Shown here: piece after piece, positions 1-6,531 of the stretch
How the letters are laid out: the number at the start of each line of letters is the position of its first letter
How positions within the stretch are numbered: position 1 is the stretch's first letter
From: Opitutaceae bacterium
Lineage (GTDB): Bacteria > Verrucomicrobiota > Verrucomicrobiae > Opitutales > Opitutaceae
DNA: 17,324 nucleotides
Direction: 5' to 3'
NCBI GenBank assembly: GCA_031266495.1
Contig: JAISAX010000728.1
Location: 1-17,324, forward strand
The notes under the pieces: model-generated
Told to the model about the DNA's origin: nothing
The model's database searches: none
Seen by the model: the letters and a program-made list of their open reading frames with translations, nothing else
Made by a program: the position numbers and the translations under genes

Positions 1-36
1 CCTCCATCGAGCCGAAAAAACAAAAACGACCGCATC

Positions 37-1131
37 ATGTTAAAAGCACTACGAACCCCCTCGACCCACGTCATCCTGTTTTCCGCCATCACCGGCGCGC
101 TGCTGGTGCTGTACGCGTGGAGCCTGCCCCCCTTCGGCAGCCCGATCGAGACCACCGGGAACGCCTATGTGCGCGGCCAGATCATCCTCATCAGCCCGCA
201 ACTGGCCGGCTACATCAGGGAAGTAGCGGTGCAGGACTACCAGGAAGTGAAAGCCGGGGATCTCGTCGTGCAGATCGACGACCGGATTTTCAGGCAAAAG
301 CTGGCGCAAACCCGGAGCGCCCTTGCCGGACGCAAGGCCAGCCTCGCGGGCGCGGAGCAAGCCCGGCACGCCGCCGAAGCGCGCATCCGTTCCGGCGAAG
401 CGCAGATCTCCGGCGCAAAAGCCGCGTTCCGGACGGCAGAACTCAACGCCCGCCGCGTGGGAGCGCTCCTGCAATCGGGCGTGGTGTCCCTCTCCACCGA
501 CGACCAGGCCCGCCTGGAACTCGACCAGGCGCGCACCACCCTGCGGCAAGCGGAGGCGGCCCTGGAAGTGGCGCAAGAAGACCTGCAATCGGTCATCGTC
601 GGACGCGAAGGACTGGAAGCGGCAGTGGCCAACGCGGAGGCAACCGTCGCCCTCGCGGAAATCGACCTGGAAAACACGCGCGTAGTTGCGCCGCATGACG
701 GCAGGCTCGGGGAGACCGGCGCCCGCCCCGGCCAATATGTGACGCCCGGCATGCAACTCGTCGCGCTTGTATCCGGAAAAAAATGGGTGATTGCGAACTT
801 CAAGGAGAACCAGCTTTCCGACATGAAAACCGGGCAGCCCGTCACCTTCACGGTGGACGCCTTCAGACACGCCTGCCTGACCGGACGCATCGAGAGATTT
901 TCACCTGCCACCGGCTCCGAGTTCAGCGTGCTCAAGGCCGACAACGCCACGGGCAACTTCACCAAAATCTCGCAGCGCCTGTCCGTCCGCATCGCAATCG
1001 ACGACGGCCAGCCCCTGTCCGCCAGCCTCGTGCCCGGCATGTCCGTAGTCGTCAGCGTGGATACGACTGACATGCCCATGGCAGGCCCCACCACGCGTAT
1101 GAAATTGCGGTCAGACAAAAAGCGCGGATGA
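37..1131 (+). CDS. HlyD/EmrA-type membrane fusion protein (efflux periplasmic adaptor)
   Basis: Periplasmic adaptor that would link an inner-membrane pump to an outer-membrane channel. The 364-residue protein has one N-terminal membrane segment (about residues 12-31), then a first half-lipoyl (biotinyl-lipoyl-like) segment around 41-85 (ISPQLAGYIREVAV, GDLVVQIDD). A long Ala/Glu/Arg/Gln-rich helical hairpin, probably coiled coil, spans about 85-215. The second lipoyl half follows (VVAPHDGRLGE, PGQYVTPGMQLVAL), then the FKENQLSDMKTGQPV stretch typical of EmrA/AaeA-like adaptors, and a beta-barrel. The length fits the family. No strong Shine-Dalgarno precedes the ATG at 37; the next in-frame ATG would remove the membrane anchor. 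The pump and outer-membrane partner are not in the window and could lie upstream. Its stop overlaps the start of the AraC regulator (ATGA). Family assignment is secure; the substrate is unknown. Confidence 0.93.
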   Translation: MLKALRTPSTHVILFSAITGALLVLYAWSLPPFGSPIETTGNAYVRGQIILISPQLAGYIREVAVQDYQEVKAGDLVVQIDDRIFRQKLAQTRSALAGRKASLAGAEQARHAAEARIRSGEAQISGAKAAFRTAELNARRVGALLQSGVVSLSTDDQARLELDQARTTLRQAEAALEVAQEDLQSVIVGREGLEAAVANAEATVALAEIDLENTRVVAPHDGRLGETGARPGQYVTPGMQLVALVSGKKWVIANFKENQLSDMKTGQPVTFTVDAFRHACLTGRIERFSPATGSEFSVLKADNATGNFTKISQRLSVRIAIDDGQPLSASLVPGMSVVVSVDTTDMPMAGPTTRMKLRSDKKRG

Positions 1132-2153
1132 ATCCCGCCAGGATAATGCCCGCCCCTGACACCCTTCGTGGCCAATCGCCAACCAACATGAAACCATCGA
1201 CAAAACAACCGATCTCCCCGCCCCCCACCGCCCCCACTCTCCCCTCGTCTTCGTCGTCCCTGTCGTTCCCGTCGTTCCGGTCGCCGCCATCCCCGACCGA
1301 CCCCGTCCTTGCCTGCGGGGCGCTGTTGTTGCGCGCCCCTCTGCGGGTGACGCATGCCGCCCGCAAGCACTTCCCGGCAGGCTGGCGCACCGCCGACTCC
1401 GTGGTTGTCACCCACCGGCTCATACTCATCCGGGAAGGCCAACCCGACTACCATGTCGAGGGTCGCCGGACGCGACTCCGTGCGGGCACGGCATTGCTCG
1501 TGCCCGCCTGGTGCCGCCGCGAATGGACGGTTTCCGCGCGCGGCGTCGGCTGCGCGCTGCTCTGGTGCGAATTTTCCTCGGAACCGGCGTCGCTCCCGCC
1601 CCGCCCGTTTTTTCGCACCCTCACGCCCGGAGAGCAACGGATCGAAACCGCAGCCCTCAACCGCATCATCGCCGACCGGAACTCTTCGCCACTGGCCGCC
1701 GCCACGCGCCTGCGGAGCGAAGGAGAACTCAAGGCTTGCCTCGCCCGTTTTTTCGCCGGTGCGTTCTTCGCCGGTGCGGAAACGGACCCTGAAAACGCCG
1801 GCATCCCTCCCGCGACAACGCGCCGCCATCCCGAAATCACCGCCGCGATTGCGTGGTTGGAAACTCACTACACACAACCCGATGCGCTCGACCGGTTTTA
1901 TGCCCGTCGCCTCACCCTGAGTCCCAACCATTTCCGTCTGCTGTTCCGTGCGCAGACGGGCGGCACGGTCCAGCAGATGCTGGCGCGCCTCCGCCTGAGA
2001 AAAGCGCGCTACCTGGTCCACGAGACGACTCTCTCGATGAAGGAAATCGCCGCCTCCGCCGGTTTCGACGACCCGCTGTATTTCTCGCAATGTTACCGTC
2101 GTTTCTGGGGCGCCCCGCCCACCGCCGACCGGCTCGCGACCGGCATGGCCTGA
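1128..2153 (+). CDS. AraC-family transcriptional regulator
   Basis: DNA-binding regulator with an N-terminal cupin-like sensing region (about residues 65-155, containing LILIREGQPDYHVEGRR and GTALLVPAWCRREW) and a C-terminal AraC/XylS double helix-turn-helix at about 237-337. The second HTH carries the family signature (TLSMKEIAASAGFDDPLYFSQCYRRFWGAPP, split here as TLSMKEIAASAGFDDP then LYFSQCYRRFWGAPP). The chosen ATG at 1128 overlaps the stop of the upstream adaptor gene, which suggests translational coupling. ATGs at 1146 (just after AGGATA) and 1188 are possible alternatives, because the first ~60 residues are a Pro/Ser-rich low-complexity stretch not typical of the family. That stretch is partly made by a 9-bp repeat at 1245-1289. 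It may regulate the efflux genes; nothing in the sequence identifies its ligand. Confidence 0.9.
   Translation: MNPARIMPAPDTLRGQSPTNMKPSTKQPISPPPTAPTLPSSSSSLSFPSFRSPPSPTDPVLACGALLLRAPLRVTHAARKHFPAGWRTADSVVVTHRLILIREGQPDYHVEGRRTRLRAGTALLVPAWCRREWTVSARGVGCALLWCEFSSEPASLPPRPFFRTLTPGEQRIETAALNRIIADRNSSPLAAATRLRSEGELKACLARFFAGAFFAGAETDPENAGIPPATTRRHPEITAAIAWLETHYTQPDALDRFYARRLTLSPNHFRLLFRAQTGGTVQQMLARLRLRKARYLVHETTLSMKEIAASAGFDDPLYFSQCYRRFWGAPPTADRLATGMA
1245..1289 (+). repeat. Five imperfect 9-bp tandem repeats inside the AraC gene
   Basis: Five consecutive nonamers related to TCGTTCCCG start at 1245, 1254, 1263, 1272 and 1281. They encode the SSSSLSFPSFRSPP part of the low-complexity N-terminal linker of the AraC regulator. 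Related nonamers occur at 2729, 4599, 8842 and 13352. Confidence 0.75.
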
Positions 2154-2245
2154 AAAACCTGCGTGCCACGAGAACGGATACGACCGGAACAAACACACCT
2201 GCGAAATCCGGACGCGCCGCCGCGCGCCGCGCGGGGTGGTCGCCG

Positions 2246-2267
2246 CCCCCCCCCCCCCCCCCCCCCC
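2246..2267. repeat. 22-nt poly-C tract
   Basis: An uninterrupted run of 22 C lies 92 bp after the AraC stop codon, in a gene-free stretch. It is the longest of six G/C homopolymers in the window. No convincing reading frame crosses it. The true length may be uncertain because such tracts are hard to sequence. Confidence 0.9.
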
Positions 2268-2362
2268 ACACCCACTCACACTCTCTCTCCGCTCATGCCG
2301 ATCCCTGTCCGGTCCATTCATTTTGCCGCGCCGGAACCCGCCGACCCGGCACCGGAGACACG

Positions 2363-2577
2363 TATCCCGTCCATCGGTACACACGTCTCCGGCACAGGGA
2401 CGCGTATGTCTCCGGCGCAGGGATACGCGTCTCCGACGCAGGGACGCATGTCTCTGTCACCGGAACAATGATACCGGTCGCGGAGATGCGCATTTCCGGT
2501 GCGGAGACGCGTGCCTCCGTCGCAGGGACGACACGTCTCCATCACTGGAGACACAGGTCTCCGGCACCGGTGACACC
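2363..2577. repeat. Degenerate 21-23 bp tandem repeat array, about 10 units
   Basis: Units related to GTCTCCGGCGCAGGGA begin near 2363, 2385, 2408, 2429, 2450, 2471, 2492, 2513, 2535 and 2557, giving spacings of 21-23 bp, most often exactly 21. Some units appear in inverted sense, making short hairpins such as GTCTCC facing GGAGAC at 2535-2552 and GGAGAC facing GTCTCC at 2548-2563. In one frame the array reads as heptads (RVSDAGT, HVSVTGT, RISGAET, RASVAGT), but several frames are open on both strands and no start or family supports a protein. The rest of the gene-free interval 2154-2985 holds the poly-C tract before the array and a hairpin-rich element after it. Confidence 0.75.
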
Positions 2578-2662
2578 CTCTTTTCCCCCTGCGGCGCACA
2601 TCTCCGGCAACGGGATAACCACATGATTTCCAAGCAGTAACAAACAAGCAAACATCAACCTT

Positions 2663-2955
2663 GGACGCATCTCGAAAACCGGACATGCGCAAGCAAAGCC
2701 GTGGCACGGGCATCTTGCCCGTGTTCCGGAGTGGCGGGAGTGGCGGGAGTGGCGCGGGCGTCTCGCCCGCTCCGGGAGTGGCATGGGCATCTTGCCCATG
2801 AGCGTTGCCTCACCGTTCCGGCGTGGCACGGGCTTCCAGCCCGTGTTCCGATGGCTGTTGGCCGGGCTGGTGGGCGGCGCTTTGCGCCGTCCACGGGGAT
2901 TGGCAGAAAAAGCCCGTGCCACTCCGGAACCTGTCCAGAAATCGAGATGCGCCCA
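2663..2955 (-). repeat. Family A hairpin-rich element, copy 1, with ~25-bp terminal inverted repeats
   Basis: The left end at 2663 begins GGACGCATCTCGAAAACCGG. The reverse complement of the right end, read from 2955, begins GGGCGCATCTCGATTTCTGG, so the ends form an imperfect terminal inverted repeat. Between them are five hairpins. Four have 7-8 bp stems around 3-nt loops: 2705-2723 (CACGGGCA/TGCCCGTG, loop TCT), 2754-2770 (GCGGGCG/CGCCCGC, TCT), 2782-2800 (CATGGGCA/TGCCCATG, TCT) and 2827-2845 (CACGGGCT/AGCCCGTG, TCC). The fifth is 2872-2892 with loop TTT. Three 9-bp units lie at 2729-2755. The segment 2872-2936 recurs in reverse orientation within 8831-8932. Strand is given so that it matches copy 2. 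It ends 30 bp beyond the stop of the heparinase-like gene. Confidence 0.8.
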
Positions 2956-2985
2956 ACAACCACCGTCCCGTCGATTCCCTGCGAC

Positions 2986-5040
2986 TTATGTCGCCCCCGC
3001 CGGCGGCAGCGGCACGATGCGCACGCGGATCGCCGCCTCATGCACCGGCGCCGCCAGCTCGATGCCCACACGCGTGCCAACCGGCGGACGGTCGGGCACG
3101 ATGCCATGGACCGGCTCCTCCCCGATCGTCAACGCGCCGTTTTCCGCCTCGTAAAATACCCCGACCCCCGCCTTCCCCTCGCGAACGACAAAACACCGGT
3201 TCCGCTCGTCAATCTCCGACCGCTTCTGGCCCCTGCGAAGGATGATCGCCGTGCCGAACGTCTGCGGCTCCGTGCCGCTCCGGAAACGCACCCGGTCCGT
3301 GATTTCCAGCCCGCCGCGCCCGTCCCTTCCCCCGGTGCGCGAGAACACAAACGTCCGCGTCAACCGCTCCAGCCCGGGCACATCGTAGGCGCTTGTCAGA
3401 TCGATTTCCCAGACATCGGTAGTATCCGTAAAGTCCGTACGCACGGTTGCCGCCCTTGCCGCCGCTCCGGTTCGCTGCAGCTTGCCCGCCACGCGAGGCA
3501 CCGGATGACCGAAGGAATTGAGCACGCCGCTCGTGTAGCGCTTCGGACCAAACGTGTCCTTGACGTAAACGTCGCCGCCGAGGTCGGTCAACACGCGCCG
3601 CCCGTCGCACATGATGACGAACGAACCGAGATAATTGTGATTGTGCGGCTGCCCATTGTGCCCGCCCTTGAAAGCCGCCGCCAGGCCGCGCTCCGCCGGT
3701 TGCCGGCGAACGACGAGCGCGCCGCCGTCGGGGAACCAGTCGCGCAACGGCAACGTCCCCGCCGCGCCGGCCCTGTTCGCCGCCGCTGACGCGCCCGCGG
3801 CATCCGCGCCCCCGGCTCCACCCCGGCCCGTCCGGGGCAAGGACAGATCAAACAAAACCAGGAAAAGCGACTTGCCCTCCGGATTCGCCGGTCCGGTCAC
3901 CGCTCCCAACCCGAACCGGACGGCGATAAAGTCCGCCAGCCAACCGGCCGGCCTTGCCGAAAGAACGACGTCACTGAACGCCGGATACACATTGCCCGCG
4001 ATTTGCCACCGCGCCCCGAACTCGGCGATCCGGCGCACCTTGCCCTGCGCCAGCAAATCGACCCTCCCGCCCGTCGCGCGCCGCAACGCCTCCGCCCCCG
4101 CCACGTAGTGCCCGAAACCGTAATTCCAGTAACCAAGGCCCTCGTGACAAAACCCGTCGTCCCCGAACCCCGAGATAAACCGGCGCGTCCCCGACTCGAA
4201 CGCCGCCGCGAATTCGGCCCGCTCGCCGGCATCCTCCACCAGCAGCAACGCCGTCCCGAGCACGCTTGCGTGGCACACCGCGTTCCAGTTGTTGGTGGTC
4301 GTGAACCACCACCAGCCGCGCGCGTCGCCGGCACGCGCCCGTTCGAGATACGGAGCCAGGGCGCGCTCGCGGACTTCCTTTCGTATCCGTTTTCTCGTGT
4401 CACCGGAAAGCCGTTCGCCGAGCAGCCAGTCCGCGGCGGCCAGTTCCCAGGCGCGCCGGCCCGCGCCCAGATCCACATACGCCCCGTCCTTGTATTGGCC
4501 CGCGTGGGCCGACATCACCCACGACGGCTCGTCGAGAATCGCCGCCAGTTCGCGTTCGACCAGAGGCAAAAACCGCTCGCCCTCCCCTCCCCCCCCCTCT
4601 CCTGCCGCTCCCGCCGCTCCCGCCGCAGATGCCGCACCGGGCGCGGCGGAGGCCAGCCCGAAGGCGAGAACGAATACGTTCAGCCGTTCGATGCGCTCGC
4701 CGTAGGGACGTTCGAACGGCTTGCGTTGCCCGGTTTTTTTGAAGTCGTCATAAAGTTCCTGTGACAACACGGGCACGGGCTGCGAGGCCAGGGAATCCGC
4801 ATGACGGATCAATTTCGCGGCGGAAGGCAGCGCGGCCTGCACGGCCCAGAAAGCCCGGTCGTCGAACGACGGTGTGAATGCGGCCTGCTCGCGCGGCGTC
4901 GCGGCGATCCAGTCCGCAAGTTGGGCGGTGCGCGCGGCGCGCGCGGTGCGTGATTCCGTTTCAGCCGCGCCGGACTCCGGCGCGGTCACGGCGAAAGGCA
5001 AAAAGGCGAGGGCGAGAAGCCGGATTGTATTTTTGTGCAT
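2986..5040 (-). CDS. Secreted heparinase II/III-family polysaccharide lyase-like protein
   Basis: Probable secreted or periplasmic enzyme acting on an acidic polysaccharide. The 684-residue product starts with a signal peptide (MHKNTIRLLALAFLPF, cleavage near residues 20-26). An alpha-helical toroid-like region follows, with the active-site-like TTTNNWNAVCHAS motif around 242-254. The C-terminal beta-rich region carries GGHNGQPHNHNYLG (H461, H466, H468), typical of heparinase II/III domains. The start at 5040 was chosen because of the signal peptide; longer upstream reading runs through a repeat. Two Gly/Ala-rich insertions (near residue 140 and near 400-425) look like expansions of simple repeats, and a run of 9 C at 4589-4597 underlies the first. 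It is divergent from a lacI gene 283 bp away, which suggests control by it. The precise PL family and substrate cannot be named. Confidence 0.82.
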   Translation of the reverse strand: MHKNTIRLLALAFLPFAVTAPESGAAETESRTARAARTAQLADWIAATPREQAAFTPSFDDRAFWAVQAALPSAAKLIRHADSLASQPVPVLSQELYDDFKKTGQRKPFERPYGERIERLNVFVLAFGLASAAPGAASAAGAAGAAGEGGGGEGERFLPLVERELAAILDEPSWVMSAHAGQYKDGAYVDLGAGRRAWELAAADWLLGERLSGDTRKRIRKEVRERALAPYLERARAGDARGWWWFTTTNNWNAVCHASVLGTALLLVEDAGERAEFAAAFESGTRRFISGFGDDGFCHEGLGYWNYGFGHYVAGAEALRRATGGRVDLLAQGKVRRIAEFGARWQIAGNVYPAFSDVVLSARPAGWLADFIAVRFGLGAVTGPANPEGKSLFLVLFDLSLPRTGRGGAGGADAAGASAAANRAGAAGTLPLRDWFPDGGALVVRRQPAERGLAAAFKGGHNGQPHNHNYLGSFVIMCDGRRVLTDLGGDVYVKDTFGPKRYTSGVLNSFGHPVPRVAGKLQRTGAAARAATVRTDFTDTTDVWEIDLTSAYDVPGLERLTRTFVFSRTGGRDGRGGLEITDRVRFRSGTEPQTFGTAIILRRGQKRSEIDERNRCFVVREGKAGVGVFYEAENGALTIGEEPVHGIVPDRPPVGTRVGIELAAPVHEAAIRVRIVPLPPAGAT
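4599..4625 (-). repeat. 9-bp repeats encoding an Ala/Gly stretch in the heparinase-like gene
   Basis: Three nonamers (CTCCTGCCG, CTCCCGCCG, CTCCCGCCG on the plus strand) follow a 9-C run at 4589-4597. On the coding strand they produce the AAGAAGAAGE low-complexity insertion. The unit is related to those at 1245, 2729 and 13352. Confidence 0.7.
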
Positions 5041-5053
5041 GGAGAAAAATTCG

Positions 5054-5065
5054 TTGTTTGATGTT
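5054..5065 (-). promoter_or_regulatory. AACATCAAACAA box 25 nt before the heparinase-like start
   Basis: On the coding strand AACATCAAACAA begins exactly 25 nt before the ATG. The lyase-like gene starting at 10369 has AACATCAGACAA at exactly the same distance. It could be a 5' leader or regulator site. Function is inferred only from its repeated position; no Shine-Dalgarno is obvious between it and the ATG. Confidence 0.35.
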
Positions 5066-5079
5066 GGCACGGACGAGGC

Positions 5080-5125
5080 CTGGGCGGGACGCGAGACGCG
5101 TGCGTTCCCCGGACCTTTCCCGATC
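5080..5125. repeat. Family B element, partial copy (right half only)
   Basis: It contains ACGCG-AGA-CGCGT (hairpin H4 of the family) followed by the right terminal arm TTCCCCGGACC and the extension TTTCCCGATCC. This matches the right end of the complete copy at 16154-16301. The left half with H1-H3 is missing. It lies 40 bp upstream of the heparinase-like start. Confidence 0.7.
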
Positions 5126-5323
5126 CATGTTACCTGATTCATTTCCCGAATTACGTCGATCCCCAACGTCCCCCGTCGATCCCGTCGCCACCTGTCGCCA
5201 CCTGTCGAGCGCGAAGCACCGGTGGCAGCGATAACGGGATCCGGGGCGAGGCAAGGCATCATGCGCGTGACCATGCGTGATTTAGCCCTGGTCTTGCGAC
5301 CCCCCGTTTGCTATCCCGGGAGA

Positions 5324-6364
5324 ATGAAGCCGAAAAACAACCTCGCACGCGTCACGCACAAGGACATTGCGCAAAAACTCGGCGTGCACCGCACCACGGT
5401 ATCGATGGCCCTGCGCAAGCACCCCAGCATCCCGCAGGCGACACGCGACCGCGTTGCCCGCCTCGCCGCCGAACTCGGTTACACGCCCGACCCCATGCTT
5501 TCCGCCCTCTCCGTTTATCGCAGCGTGCGCCGCCCCGCCTCCTTCCAGGGCACGCTCGCCTGGGTAGTCAACTCGAGCGGCGACTACGACTGGACCTCCT
5601 CAAAAATGTGGCGCGACTACCACGACGGCGCGGAAACCGGCGCCCGGCGGCACGGGTTTTTGATGCAAACGGTGGACCTGAACGCTCCCGGCACGACACC
5701 CGCCAGCACGGCCCGCACCCTGCGCGCCCGCTCCATCTCCGGCCTCCTGCTCTGTCCCCAGCCACGCGCCCGCATGACGCTCGATTTCCCGTGGGAAAAT
5801 TTCTCGTCCGTGACATTTGGATACACGCTGGATCACCCCGTTCTGCACACCGTGGTGCCCGCCCAGTATCGCAACCTCACGCGCCTCATGCGCGAACTCC
5901 TGCGCCGCGGCTACCGCCGCATCGGCCTGGCATTTCACGAACTGCACGACGCGCGCACCAATCACAACTACCTCGGCGCATGGTATGCCGAAAGCCACTT
6001 CCTGGCCTCGCGCATCGAGCCTCTGCTGTACCCCGACCACCTCGATTACAGCGCACCCCTGAAAACCTGGCTCCGCAAGTGGCGACCGGATGCCATCATC
6101 GCCGGCGCGCCCGACATCACCCGGCGCCTGGCCGCGCTCGGCATCGCCGTCCCGGAAGACATCGCCGTAGTCTGCCCCGGCCTCAGGACTGCCGACTCCA
6201 CGACCACGGGCATCTCCGAAGAGTCCCTTCATGTGGGCGAAGTCGCCGTGGATTTCCTTGTGGCGATGATGCAGCGCGGAGAACGCGGCATCCCGACGCA
6301 TCCCCAGCGCGTGCACATCGAAGGTTCGTGGGTTGAGGGCAAAACCATCCGCCCGCTCTCCTGA
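5324..6364 (+). CDS. LacI-family transcriptional regulator (paralogue 1)
   Basis: Sugar-responsive repressor-type regulator of 346 residues. The N-terminal HTH (about 10-31: THKDIAQKLGVHRTTVSMAL) is followed by the hinge region (GYTPDPMLSAL) and a periplasmic-binding-protein-like effector domain to the C-terminus. The start at 5324 is preceded by GGGAGA and gives the standard LacI N-terminus; the frame is open further upstream but not LacI-like. The protein is close to the second LacI at 11450-12493 (roughly 70% identical by eye, same C-terminal EGKT(I/V)RPLS). The sequence before both ATGs is also similar (TTTGCTATC close to a GGA(G/T)A just before ATG). It is divergent from the heparinase-like gene and upstream of a PEP-CTERM gene, so those are the likely targets. 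Confidence 0.93.
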   Translation: MKPKNNLARVTHKDIAQKLGVHRTTVSMALRKHPSIPQATRDRVARLAAELGYTPDPMLSALSVYRSVRRPASFQGTLAWVVNSSGDYDWTSSKMWRDYHDGAETGARRHGFLMQTVDLNAPGTTPASTARTLRARSISGLLLCPQPRARMTLDFPWENFSSVTFGYTLDHPVLHTVVPAQYRNLTRLMRELLRRGYRRIGLAFHELHDARTNHNYLGAWYAESHFLASRIEPLLYPDHLDYSAPLKTWLRKWRPDAIIAGAPDITRRLAALGIAVPEDIAVVCPGLRTADSTTTGISEESLHVGEVAVDFLVAMMQRGERGIPTHPQRVHIEGSWVEGKTIRPLS

Positions 6365-6370
6365 GAGAGC
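6355..6370 (+). terminator. Hairpin spanning the stop codon of lacI paralogue 1
   Basis: Arms GCTCTC and GAGAGC enclose the loop CTGA, which holds the TGA stop. There is no T-run, so it is not a classical intrinsic terminator. The paralogue at 12484-12499 has a hairpin in the same place with two compensated base pairs, which argues for a role in mRNA 3' structure or translation of the downstream gene. Confidence 0.4.
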
Positions 6371-6408
6371 AACCAGACCCTTGTTGCATGCCGCCGCATC
6401 ACGCAAAG

Positions 6409-6418
6409 GTATGCATAC
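6409..6418. promoter_or_regulatory. Perfect 10-bp palindrome, possible LacI operator
   Basis: GTATGCATAC lies between lacI paralogue 1 and its downstream PEP-CTERM gene, 12 bp before a poly-C tract. LacI-type regulators bind palindromes, so it is a candidate operator. No second copy was found before the heparinase-like gene, so the assignment is weak. Confidence 0.25.
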
Positions 6419-6429
6419 ATTCCAATCCT

Positions 6430-6442
6430 CCCCCCCCCCCCC
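6430..6442. repeat. 13-nt poly-C tract
   Basis: Run of 13 C between lacI paralogue 1 and the PEP-CTERM gene, about 90 bp before the chosen PEP-CTERM start. If it varies in length it could alter promoter spacing or leader length. Confidence 0.85.
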
Positions 6443-6481
6443 ATCCGGAGGGGACGGGGACAGGTAATGGATTTCCGGTTA

Positions 6482-6501
6482 CAAACATCCAGCAAACATC
6501 C
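6482..6501 (+). promoter_or_regulatory. Direct repeat CAAACATCC, 11-bp spacing
   Basis: CAAACATCC occurs at 6482-6490 and 6493-6501, one helical turn apart, 31-50 bp before the PEP-CTERM start at 6532. The spacing suits a regulator binding site or a leader element. The bases AACATC also occur in the boxes before 5040 and 10369. Confidence 0.25.
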
Positions 6502-6531
6502 ACCACCAACCCTCGTTTCGGACTCATGATC

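Noticed and set aside
237..2384. Long minus-strand open frame of 715 codons across the adaptor and AraC genes
   Set aside because: It is antisense to two genes with clear families; its sequence is Arg/Gly-rich without domains, as expected of GC-rich shadow frames.
2363..2577. Possible CRISPR array
   Set aside because: Units are degenerate and directly adjacent, with no constant repeat separated by unique spacers, and no cas gene is present.
1853..2626. Plus-strand frame of 257 codons over the end of the AraC gene, the poly-C tract and the 21-bp array
   Set aside because: It begins out of frame inside the AraC gene and is made of poly-Pro and repeat translation; no support for expression.
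2701..3789. Plus-strand frame of 362 codons over the family A element and the end of the heparinase-like gene
   Set aside because: Its first part is translated repeat and the rest is antisense to the heparinase-like C-terminus.
5040..5274. Upstream extension of the heparinase-like gene to an ATG at 5274
   Set aside because: The extension translates a family B fragment and puts the signal peptide 78 residues from the N-terminus.
5250..5282. Possible LacI operator ATCATGCGCGTGACCATG with a related half site following
   Set aside because: The symmetry is poor and no similar sequence precedes lacI paralogue 2, so it is not reported as a site.
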